8,420 nt of DNA from CAYYAQ01 sp964469555 (GTDB lineage: Bacteria > Planctomycetota > UBA1135 > UBA2386), in NCBI GenBank assembly GCA_964469555.1, contig CAYYAQ010000203.1, positions 1 to 8,420 of the forward strand. The letters run 5' to 3'. The translations under genes were made by a program, and so were the position numbers. The notes beneath the pieces are model-generated. The model had not been told where the DNA came from and did no database searches. It worked only from the letters and a program-made list of their open reading frames with translations. The number at the start of each line of letters is the position of its first letter. Position 1 is the first letter of the stretch. Below, piece after piece: positions 1 to 7,400 of this stretch.

Positions 1-258
1 GGCCAGTTCTACACGGTGGTCACCGTTTCTGTCGAACAGCGACACCGCCTGGGGTGCTGCCGCTACGGCTCCCTCGAGTGCAGAGTGCGGGAAGGTGATG
101 CGATCCGTCTCGCGATCCCCCGGCAGACCCGCCTGCGTCAACCGTGCGAATGCCTCGGAATCATCGATGCGTACGCCGGTCGTTGCGAGCAACGACATTG
201 CCTCGTCGATGATGCGGCCGGCGAGTTCGTCGTCGAGGATGCTCAGCAACGGTCTCAT
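1..258 (-). CDS. Trimethylamine methyltransferase (MttB) family protein, N-terminal part, cut by window edge
   Basis: The minus strand is open from ATG at 258..256 to the left edge (86 codons, no stop). The translation contains LDDELAGRIIDEAMSLLATT, then GVRIDD, FARLTQAGL, ITFPHSALEGAVAAAP and SLFDRNG. This order matches the N-terminus of the MttB superfamily: a helix leading to a 'LL..tGv.i.d' segment, then 'v.iP...ve.al..aP...l..R.g'. Family members move a methyl group from a quaternary or tertiary amine (trimethylamine, glycine betaine, carnitine and others) to a Co(I) corrinoid protein in the cytoplasm. The pyrrolysine site of true MttB lies far downstream, so substrate and Pyl status cannot be judged here. 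An in-frame TGA upstream (about 297..295) limits extension and supports this ATG; a GGGAG lies about 10 bases upstream of it. The gene is divergent from a broken corrinoid-protein gene, its usual functional partner. The family call is fairly secure; the substrate is unknown. Confidence 0.82.
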   Translation of the reverse strand, partial: MRPLLSILDDELAGRIIDEAMSLLATTGVRIDDSEAFARLTQAGLPGDRETDRITFPHSALEGAVAAAPQAVSLFDRNGDHRVELA

Positions 259-323
259 GGTTGTCTCGACTCCCGTCGAGCAATCGGTTCCTCACGAAGT
301 GTCGGTATCGTAGAGTAGGCCGG

Positions 324-741
324 ATACAGGTCCTTGCGCAATTGAATCAGGTGCTCTACGCGGGCAAGAGTGACGAGGTTGCGGCCTTCGCACGGCAGGC
401 GCTCGCCGAAGGTCTCTCCGCAGAGGGCGTGCTCTAGCGGGGGCTCGTGGCAGGCATGAAGGCCGTCGGTGAGGACTTCCGAGACAACGTGATCCACGTC
501 CCGCAGGTCTTGATCGCAGCTCGCTCGATGAAGGCAGGTATGGCCGTTCTCGAGCCCTTGCTCGGTGGATCGGATGGGTGCGGCACGCCTTGGGACGATC
601 GTCCTGGGTACCGTGAAGGGTGACCTTCACGACATCGGCAAGAGGCTCGTCTGCACGCTGGCCGAGGGCGCAGGCTTCAAGGTGATCGATATAGGCGTGG
701 ATCAATCGGCGGACAGTTTCGTCGCCGGCGTTCCTGCTCAA
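324..741 (+). pseudogene. Degenerate methyltransferase corrinoid protein (MtbC/MttC-like), broken and truncated
   Basis: Corrinoid proteins of this family have a four-helix cap (about 90 residues) followed by a Rossmann-like B12 domain, roughly 210 to 220 residues in total. Here the frame from about 324 reads LNQVLYAGKSDEV, ARQALAEGLSAEGVL, then an amber stop (TAG 435..437). It continues in the same frame as GLVAGMKAVGEDFRDN and HVPQVLIAARSMKAGMAVLE. After about 560..590 the match moves to the next frame: RLGTIVLGTVKGDLHDIGKR, EGAGFKVIDIGVDQSADSFV. The first frame then ends at TGA 621..623. The cobalamin ligand motif D-x-H-x-x-G (GAC 622, CAC 628, GGC 637) is preserved. Similarity fades after about 741, so the C-terminal half of the B12 domain is gone. 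No ATG begins the frame; ATA at 324..326 stands where a start would be expected. Two disabling lesions plus truncation argue for decay rather than one sequencing error. Confidence 0.8.
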
Positions 742-924
742 GACGCAGCAGCAACCGTGGCATCTGCGGACGGTGATCATCGCGAACCACGCGATCACCG
801 CGAAGTAGCTCGGCGACCCGGGACTCCCCCGCTAGGATCCGCCCGCTCGCTGTCACTGCGCGACCGGCTGAATCAGATCGAGGCCTGACGGTGGCCGAGC
901 GCGTTGCTACGCTCGCCACCACCC
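742..924. other. Non-coding stretch after the corrinoid pseudogene
   Basis: I see no convincing gene here. The frame carrying the B12 domain stays open to TGA 886..888, but its translation no longer resembles a corrinoid protein and is rich in Arg, Asp and His, as out-of-frame GC-rich DNA usually is. Another plus frame reads LKTQQQPWHLRTVIIANHAI before a stop near 810, which I could not assign. A weak 5-bp inverted repeat (GAGCG ... CGCTC) lies near 898..915, just before the next gene. The stretch probably mixes remnant sequence with the promoter region of the DUF2723 gene; no clear -35/-10 pair is visible. Confidence 0.4.
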
Positions 925-2625
925 ATGTCCGAGTTGCCGCCCTTTCGCCGAGCTGACACCGCCGTCTTGGCGGTGTTGTTCCTCGCGGTCGCCGTGCAGG
1001 TGCCGCAGGGGATCCGCTTTGGGGATGGACTGGAGTTCGTCTCGGTCGCCGCGGACCTCGGAGTCGGCCACCCGCCGGGCTATCCCTTGCTCACCCTCCT
1101 CGCGTGGGTGGCCATCAAGCTCCTCGCGTTCTGCGAGCCCTACAACGCGGTGCTCTGGATGTGCAAGGGCGCGGTGTTCGCCGCTGCCGCTGGCGTCTAC
1201 GCGTGGGGTCGATTCCTCTTTGGTCGAACGAGCGTGGCGAACGCGACCGCGATTGTTGCGGCGGGCGGTGCGGCGCTGGTGTTCGTGTTCAGTGGGCCCA
1301 TTTGGCCGACGCAGGTCTGGGTCGAGGCGTACGGGCTCAACGCGGCGTTTCTGTTGTGGGTGAGCTACTGCCTCGCGCGGGCCAGTGTCGATCCCGGATC
1401 TGGTGGTCGAATGCTGTGGATCGCGGCGGCCCTGCTCGGCTTGTCGGTCGGCAACCACGCGACGTCCGCATGCCTGGGGCCGGCGCTGCTCTGGACGGCG
1501 TGGGGCGTCGGGCGGGGCAGCGGGTTCCGGACGCCTCTCCTGGCGCTTGCCGTCGCCGCTGCGCTGCCGGTCCTGGTGTACGGGACCCTGTTGTTGCGCG
1601 TGCCTGCGGAACATGGCCTCGGCTGGGGTGACACCTCGACGTTTGAGCGGCTGCTTCGGCACGTGGGTGGTGGGCAGTACGGCGAGACGCGGCTGCTCAT
1701 GCTCGATCCGGTGACGCCATTCACGTTCGAGACCTGGGCGAAGTTCGCTGGTGGGCGGGTTCTGGCATTGTTCGGATCCCTGGGCAGTCTGGTGCTCAAC
1801 GGCCCGGTGATCTCGTGGATCGCTGCGGTTCCGCTCGTGCTGCTCGGCGGTTTCGGCTTGGTGGCGCGGGCCGCGGATGGCACGCGACTGATCGGTTTCG
1901 GTCTGGCGGTTGCCCTGGCGCTGCAGTTCGGGTTCGTGTTGATGTTCAACATCGCGGACTTCCACGATCACCTGATCGGGGTGGTCGTATTGATGTCGCC
2001 CTTCGTGCTCGCAGGTCTGGCTTCGTTGCCGCGGGTCTTGCCGCCCGGGCTGCATCAGAGTCGCCTCGGCGTCGGTGTGTTGGTCGCGGTCTTGCTCGGT
2101 GCAGCGATTCTCACGAATCGATCCGCCGCGTACCCACCAGAGCGCCATCTCGCGGGACCGTGGGTGCAGCGTTTTCTCGCGGCACTTCCGACCGGGGCAT
2201 CGATCGTCACGGCTCTAGACTCCGATCTCTTTGCGATGTGGTACGTCCAGTTCGCGAAGGGCGAGCGGCGCGATCTCTTCGTCTATCCGGCGAACTTCGT
2301 CCGCGAGCCCTGGGTTCTCAAGACCCTGAATCCGGACGACCCGCGCCGCCAGATCGTCGGGGTTCGTGCGGGACCGATGGGGTCGGTGCAGGATTACGTC
2401 CGCGACCTGAAGGAGCTCGTCTTCGACCCGCTGCTGGCGAGCGGCCAGCCGGTGTTCACGACCATGCACGACCCGCAGGAGATCGCCGAGATGAACAAAC
2501 TGTTCGAGTTGCGCAAAGCCGCGGATCTGGTGTCCAAAGAGGAGTTCGACCTGCTGATGGCTGCCGCAGTCCGCCATGGCTACGACGGTGCGCCGAGGCT
2601 GATCGAGGTCCGGCCGAAGCGCTGA
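925..2625 (+). CDS. DUF2723 (TMEM260-like) polytopic membrane protein, putative glycosyltransferase
   Basis: A 566-residue membrane protein. The N-terminal region has the DUF2723 hallmarks: an Asp/Glu pair in a luminal or periplasmic loop (D34-x-x-E37 in GDGLEFVSVAADLG), followed by GHPPGYPLLT (H49 to P54), NAVLW, and later GLSVGNHAT (N177, H178). About ten or more hydrophobic segments fill residues 12 to 400. A soluble tail (about 403 to 566) begins at YPPERHLAGPW and contains TALDSDLFAMWYVQ. The family has a GT-C-like layout; human TMEM260 is an O-mannosyltransferase, and bacterial members are presumed to move sugar from a lipid carrier. The bacterial substrate is unknown. I chose ATG at 925; TTG at 904 is in frame but would only add seven residues with no RBS. 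No Shine-Dalgarno precedes the ATG. The gene is convergent with the secreted-protein gene at 2924..3973 and appears monocistronic. The family call is strong; the enzymatic role is inference. Confidence 0.85.
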   Translation: MSELPPFRRADTAVLAVLFLAVAVQVPQGIRFGDGLEFVSVAADLGVGHPPGYPLLTLLAWVAIKLLAFCEPYNAVLWMCKGAVFAAAAGVYAWGRFLFGRTSVANATAIVAAGGAALVFVFSGPIWPTQVWVEAYGLNAAFLLWVSYCLARASVDPGSGGRMLWIAAALLGLSVGNHATSACLGPALLWTAWGVGRGSGFRTPLLALAVAAALPVLVYGTLLLRVPAEHGLGWGDTSTFERLLRHVGGGQYGETRLLMLDPVTPFTFETWAKFAGGRVLALFGSLGSLVLNGPVISWIAAVPLVLLGGFGLVARAADGTRLIGFGLAVALALQFGFVLMFNIADFHDHLIGVVVLMSPFVLAGLASLPRVLPPGLHQSRLGVGVLVAVLLGAAILTNRSAAYPPERHLAGPWVQRFLAALPTGASIVTALDSDLFAMWYVQFAKGERRDLFVYPANFVREPWVLKTLNPDDPRRQIVGVRAGPMGSVQDYVRDLKELVFDPLLASGQPVFTTMHDPQEIAEMNKLFELRKAADLVSKEEFDLLMAAAVRHGYDGAPRLIEVRPKR

Positions 2626-2743
2626 GCGGGTTTCTTACGTACTCGTGGCCTTTGCAGCTGCGGATTGCGTCTTGGGGGTGGCGGGCGCATCGCCAGTGGC
2701 CGCCGCTGAAATCGAAAATCCCATCCCGATGACACTGTGAGAG

Positions 2744-2778
2744 GGGGCCGGGGGAGTCGACCGACACTCCCGGCCCCC
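2744..2778 (+). terminator. GC-rich hairpin downstream of the DUF2723 gene
   Basis: The left arm 2744..2758 (GGGGGCCGGGGGAGT) pairs with the right arm 2766..2778 (ACTCCCGGCCCCC) over 13 base pairs, with two G residues bulged out and a 7-base loop. It lies about 120 bp after the stop codon of the plus-strand gene. No T-run follows, so it is either a factor-dependent terminator, an mRNA 3'-end stabiliser, or a bidirectional barrier between the two convergent genes. Confidence 0.6.
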
Positions 2779-2854
2779 GATCGGCGGGCTTGTCCCGAGC
2801 ACCTTGGTCATGGCGCGAGGCTCTGCCTTGGTGGCGAGCCAGTTGCCGGATTAA

Positions 2855-2900
2855 CGCGAACGGGCACGGCGCCCTGTGAAGCTGCGCCGTGCCCGTCGCG
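2855..2900 (-). terminator. Long perfect hairpin behind the secreted-protein gene
   Basis: CGGGCACGGCGC (2861..2872) and GCGCCGTGCCCG (2884..2895) form a perfect 12-bp inverted repeat around an 11-base loop. With one bulged A (2859), the stem extends outward through 2855..2860 and 2896..2900 to about 17 bp. Read on the minus strand it begins 24 bases after the stop of the secreted-protein gene, which is the expected place for its terminator. The sequence after the stem on that strand (TTAATCC) has only a short T/A-rich stretch and no classical T-run. Confidence 0.7.
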
Positions 2901-2923
2901 AAGTGGTGGAGCCTTTTAGGGCC

Positions 2924-3973
2924 CTACTTTACGTCCTTGCAGTTGAGGGCAACGGCGTTGGTCGTACCGACAGTGTTCGCGTTCTTGCCCTTGACGATGT
3001 ACGCGGCCTGGATGCCCAGAGCCTCGGCCCTACCAGCCTTGAAGGTGAATTTGGCGGTGGAAGGATCTTTCCACACCATCACGATGGTGGGATCGGCATA
3101 GATCATGCACTTGCTGCCCGGGATCTTGATGCCCTTGGTGTTGACCTTGCCGACGATCAGCACGGTGGGGGCGCCCTTGGGGATATTCTTCGTCGTCAGG
3201 CTGAGGGTGTTGTCGGTTTTCCCAGGAGTGACCTTGCCGGCCAGCCAAGCGCCGCAACCCTTGCCGTAGGGGCGCATCGGCGCGCAGTTGCTACCGCCGC
3301 CACCGCCACCGCCAGTTGCGAAGGTGACGCTGACGGAACCCGAGTAGCCGGCGGCGCCCTTGGCCTTGACGGCCGCGGATCCGCTGCTGCTGATGGTGAC
3401 GGTCAGGCCCTTGGAGCCGGTGGTGAAGGGCAAAGACTTCTTGCTGGACTTGTCCTTGCCGGAGAATTTGTCGACGCCCTTGCCGTCGACCTCGACTGCG
3501 AAGACCATCGCCGCGCCATCGGTGACGCGGCGATTGGTGAAGACGATGTTCAAGGTTCCCTTGGTGTTGGGCTTGACGGCGCCGGTCCAGGTGATGGCGT
3601 GTGCAGCACCGGACTTGCCACCCTTGGTGGTGGTGGTGCCGGCCGAGGCGGAGCCTTTTTCCTCGGTGGTTTGCGCGCTGCCTGTTTCAGTAACGATGAC
3701 GCCGGAGCCGGCCTTTGTGGCGATGGCGTTAGCCGAAGAGGTTGCGGTGGCTCTGGCTGTTGGCTTGTTCTTGCCCTCGCTCGCCCTCGAGATGCTGGAA
3801 ACGCCCTTGGCTGTTCCGGCGGTGCCCTTCTTGACGCTGTTCGAGTTGTTGGTTTTGCCGGCGGTGGCGGTTGTGCCGTAGTCCGTCGCGGTCTTCAAAG
3901 GGCTCGTTTTCTGGGCGGAAAGTCCGACGGCCACGACGGAAGTCGCTACTGCTGTGAGAAGAAGCTTGATCAT
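2924..3973 (-). CDS. Secreted Lys/Thr/Gly-rich protein of unknown function with cysteine-containing C-terminal domain
   Basis: A 349-residue exported protein. Residues 1 to 21 (MIKLLLTAVATSVVAVGLSA, then Q) form a signal peptide with a likely cleavage near Ala20/Gln21. Residues about 22 to 125 are a low-complexity Thr/Ala/Ser/Lys/Gly stretch with no predicted fold. Residues about 125 to 220 look beta-rich (AITWTGAVKPNTKGTLNIVF, AAMVFAVEVDGKGVD, GLTVTISSSGS). A poly-Gly hinge (about 222 to 228) leads to a C-terminal domain with Cys230, Cys240, Cys289 and Cys345, enough for two disulphides. That domain (YGKGCGAWLAG, TVLIVGK, IPGSKCMIYADP, GIQAAYIVKG, TTNAVALNC) recalls a C-terminal module I know from large secreted planctomycete proteins, with an early 'YG.GC' and a later 'iP...C.lY.dp'; this is memory, not a search. 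The upstream in-frame ATG at 4105 would add 44 Arg/Pro-rich residues ahead of the signal peptide, so ATG 3973 with AAGGG eight bases before it is preferred. Function unknown; surface or matrix protein is a guess. Confidence 0.8.
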   Translation of the reverse strand: MIKLLLTAVATSVVAVGLSAQKTSPLKTATDYGTTATAGKTNNSNSVKKGTAGTAKGVSSISRASEGKNKPTARATATSSANAIATKAGSGVIVTETGSAQTTEEKGSASAGTTTTKGGKSGAAHAITWTGAVKPNTKGTLNIVFTNRRVTDGAAMVFAVEVDGKGVDKFSGKDKSSKKSLPFTTGSKGLTVTISSSGSAAVKAKGAAGYSGSVSVTFATGGGGGGGSNCAPMRPYGKGCGAWLAGKVTPGKTDNTLSLTTKNIPKGAPTVLIVGKVNTKGIKIPGSKCMIYADPTIVMVWKDPSTAKFTFKAGRAEALGIQAAYIVKGKNANTVGTTNAVALNCKDVK

Positions 3974-3981
3974 TATGGGTA

Positions 3982-3986
3982 CCCTT
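3982..3986 (-). promoter_or_regulatory. Ribosome-binding site fixing the start of the secreted-protein gene
   Basis: On the minus strand AAGGG sits eight bases before ATG 3973..3971. It selects this start over the in-frame ATG at 4105. The site overlaps the 8-bp palindrome GGGTACCC (3977..3984), so pairing there could mask it. Confidence 0.55.
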
Positions 3987-4036
3987 GGTGAAGGTCGTGA
4001 CAGGGGAGGGAGGTGAAGGTCGTGACAGGGGAGGAA
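3987..4036. repeat. 25-bp tandem duplication in the leader of the secreted-protein gene
   Basis: Two head-to-tail 25-bp units, 3987..4011 and 4012..4036, both starting GGTGAAGGTCGTGACAGGGG, differ at one base (position 24 of the unit, G versus A). The block ends immediately before the ribosome-binding site of the minus-strand gene, so it is probably in its 5' untranslated leader or promoter. On the coding strand the units read as C/T-rich (CCTCCCC ... CACGACCTTCACC). It may be a duplicated operator, an unstructured leader element, or a recent slippage event. Confidence 0.85.
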
Positions 4037-4423
4037 TCTTCCATCGCTGCTGGCGAAACGCATCCCACCGGAAGGTAACGGCCACCACGTCCGCCGCTGT
4101 CTCATTAATCTCGCGAATTGCCGCAGATCTTAGTGAGCGCCATGGCCGTGGGGTAGGAAGGCCCGACGAAACAACCAGGAGGCAATCCGACGCGCCGCGG
4201 TGAGACGTATTGCGACACTCGTCATCGAGTGCGTCGACTCTCCCGTTCCCGTAATAGTCCGCATCCACGACCGTCGACACCGGAGCGAAGTCAGGAACCA
4301 CATCAATGATGATCGAGAAGCGCGAACGGAACCGGGATCTACCCGACCCGCGGTCGCTACGATTGTCGCCACGCCCGCGAGCCAATCGCACGCGTGACCG
4401 TGCACCGTCCAAACCAAATCGAA
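4037..4423. other. Divergent intergenic region, promoters presumed, possible degenerate coding remnant
   Basis: The region lies between the divergent starts of the secreted-protein gene (minus) and the DUF1080 fusion gene (plus), so it must hold both promoters. I cannot name a secure -35/-10 pair; the most AT-rich pocket is near 4102..4135 (CATTAATCTCGCGAATTGC). Frames on both strands are open for long distances, as is normal at this GC content. One minus-strand frame (about 4315..4160) reads IIIDVVPDFAP and VVDADYYGNGRVDALDDEC, resembling acidic Ca-binding repeats of secreted planctomycete proteins, but it has no start, domain context or end that would make it a gene. Confidence 0.4.
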
Positions 4424-7400
4424 ATGAGAGTTTCCGTCGAGCGTCCGTTGACCTTGCTGTGGTTCATGGTCGCGCTTGCTTGTTGCGTCGAGCGCGTTCA
4501 ATCGCAGGAATTCCGTCGGCTCTTCGACGGCAAATCTCTCAACGGATGGCATGGGGACTCGAGGTTCTGGACAGTCGAGGACGGGACCATCACGGGACGT
4601 AGCACGAAGACGAACCCACTGAGGCAAGGGACGTATCTCTACTCGGATGAGGCCTTCGATGACTTCGAACTCCGCTTCAAGTTCCGCATCAACACGAAGT
4701 GGGGAAACTCGGGAGTTCAGTATCGGAGTCGCGTCGTCGACAAGGAGCACTACGTCGTCCACGGATACCAGGCAGACATCGAATCGGGCGAGACGTACAA
4801 CGGTATTCTGTACGACGTCGGCGGGCGGGCGTTCATCGCCAAGCGCGGTGACCGGGTCGTGATCGACGAGCACGGTACGAAGAACGTGGTCGGCAAGACC
4901 TGCGATCCGGTCGAGGCACAGGCTGCGATCAGGCACGGGCAGTGGAACGACTACGCGGTCATCGCCTGCAAGAACCGGCTGCGGCACGTGATCAATGGCT
5001 ATGTGGTGGTGGAGGTGCAGGACAATGAGCCGGGGAAGGGTGCGTTGACGGGCATCCTGGCCTTGCAGATGCACCAGGGCCCCCCGATGGAGATCCAGTT
5101 CAAGGACATCCTGATCAGGAAACTCGAGTCCTTCCCGGCGGTCTCCGGACGAACTCACGAGTCAGCGGGCCTGACGCTGCTCCCCGGCTACGAGGCCGAA
5201 CTCCTGTATTCAGTCCCCAAGAAGACGCAGGGATCGTGGATCTCGATGACCTTCGACGACAAGGGGCGGATGATCGCCACCGCCGAAGGCGGTTCGCTCT
5301 ACCGCCTCACGTTTCCGAAGATCGGCGAGAGCGGTCAGGCGCGAGTGGAGGAGCTCAAGATCAAGGAGGCAAAGGACACGCGCGGATTGCTCTGGGCCTT
5401 CGACAGTCTGTATGTGGCGACGGATGCGGTCTACCGACTGCAGGACACCAACGGCGACGATCAGTTCGACAAGGTCACCAAGATACTCGGCAACGTGACG
5501 AGCCGTTCGGCCCATGGCTCGCACGCGATGATCGTCACCGAAGACGGCAAGGGCATCTACTTCATCAACGGTAACTTCACCAAGTTCGCCAACAACATGC
5601 CCGGCCGCCAGCCGCCGGTCTGGAAAGCAGACGCTCTGCTGCCGCACATCATCAACACCCGCCACGCGGCAGGCGTGAGGGCGCCCGGAGCCTGGGTCTG
5701 TCGATTCGATCCGGACGGGCAAAACCCCGAGATGCTGGCCAGCGGCATGCGGAATCCGTGCGACCTCGCGATCAACGAGGACGGGGAGCTCTTCACATTC
5801 GATGCCGACATGGAGTGGGACATGGGTATGCCTTGGTACCGCCCGACCCGGATCAACCACCTGGCCAGCGGCGCCGAGTTCGGCTGGCGAACCGGAAGCC
5901 AGAAGTGGCCCGACTACTACGCCGACAGCCTCGGAGCGGTCGTGAACATCGGGCCGAGCAGCCCGACCGGCATCGTGTCCGGAGCCAAGACCAGGTTTCC
6001 GGCACGCTACCGTGCGTGCCTCTACGTCTGTGACTGGACCTTCGGAACCCTCTACGCGGTGCACCTGCAAGCCGAAGGAGCCAGCTATCGGGGAGAGAAG
6101 GAGGAGTTCGCGACCAAGATGGGCTTTCCCCTCGTCGACGTCGAGGCGGGTCCTGAAGGCGCCTTGTATTTGTTGACGGGGGGATGGGCGAACCAGAGTG
6201 ACATCTACCGCATCCGGTATGCGGGAACGGAGAACCTCGAGGGTCGACACGCAGCTGTCGACCCCAGGGCGCAGCAGTTGCGGTCGCTACGCAGGACGCT
6301 GGAGTACCATCACCGACGCGTGGGGCGAGCCGCCGTCGTCGAAGCCTGGAAGTATCTCTCCCATCCGGATCGGCACATCCGCTACGCAGCCCGTATCGCC
6401 ATCGAGAACCAGGACATCGAACTCTGGCGACAGCGTGTGTTCGCCGAAGAAGACCCCATCGCGGTGGTGCACTCGGTGATCGCCCTTGCTCGCCATGGGG
6501 ATCGCTCGCTGCTGGAACGAACCATTCAGAAGCTCGGCGAAGTCGACTTCGCAAAGCTCAGCCGCTTCCATCAATTGGGGTTGTTGCGGGCCTACGGTCT
6601 CGTACTCAGTCGTTGGGGCAAGCCCTCAGCGAAGACCCAGCAGCGACTCACGAAGCGGCTCGCCTCGCATTTTCCGGCATCGGACAAGGCTCTCAACCGG
6701 GAGTTGTGTTGCCTGCTGAGCTACCTCGAAGCCCCCACGGTGGTGTCCGAGACCATCGCGTTGATGAAACACGAGAAACCGGAAGTAACGACTTCGCACG
6801 GCGACTTGTTGAAACGCAACAAGGGGAATCCAAGGGCGAGTTCCAACGGGGCGGTCATCGAGCGCATGCTCGCGAACCATCCCAACATCCAGAGCATCTA
6901 TTACCTCTACGCCCTGAAGGACGTACGCCGCGGATGGACCTTCGAGGACCGCAAGTACTTCTTCTCATGGATCAAGGAGAACATGAAGCGCAATGGCGGC
7001 GTCTCCTATCCGTACTTCATGAACAAGATCAAGGAGGCGGCGATCCAGAATGTCCCGGAGGAACAGAAGAAATCCCTCGCCTACCTGCTCAGTGACGGTA
7101 AGCCCATCGACCTCGGCGTGCTGCCCAAGGCCCGGGGGCCGGGCAGGAACTGGCAGAAGGCGGAAGTGCTCGCCCTCTTGGAGAAGGGTCTCTCGAAGCG
7201 GAATTTCAATCGTGGCAAGCGGATGTTTCAGGCCGCGCATTGTGCGGTCTGCCACAGATTCGCCGGTGAAGGCGGGCTGGTGGGCCCCGACCTCTCCAGC
7301 CTGGCCAATCGATTCTCGCCGGGAGACATCTTGGAATCGATCAGTGATCCGAACAAGGCGATCAACCAGTTCTACCAGTCTGCGCAGATCGCCCTCGACA

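Noticed and set aside
565..888. Free-standing 107-residue protein containing the start of a B12 domain
   Set aside because: Only about 60 residues match the B12 domain and the fold would be incomplete; the upstream cap in another frame shows it is part of a broken gene.
907..2148. Long open frame of 413 codons on the minus strand opposite the DUF2723 gene
   Set aside because: Its translation is dominated by Arg, Gln, Glu and His with no hydrophobic core or motif, and it lies wholly antisense to a well-supported membrane protein; it follows from the high GC third positions of that gene.
2876..3991. Plus-strand open frame of 371 codons rich in Gly, Ala and Asp
   Set aside because: It is the antisense shadow of the low-complexity secreted-protein gene, which has a signal peptide, an RBS and a terminator on the minus strand.
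3974..4105. N-terminal extension of the secreted protein to ATG 4105
   Set aside because: It would place 44 Arg/Pro-rich residues before a clear signal peptide and would make the 25-bp tandem repeat coding; the internal ATG 3973 has a properly spaced AAGGG.
4130..5158. Minus-strand open frame of 342 codons spanning the intergenic region and the DUF1080 domain
   Set aside because: Most of it is antisense to the recognisable DUF1080 coding sequence, and its own translation shows no family features.
5210..6250. Minus-strand open frame of 346 codons opposite the propeller domain
   Set aside because: Antisense to a strongly conserved domain with exact family motifs; no start signal or recognisable product.
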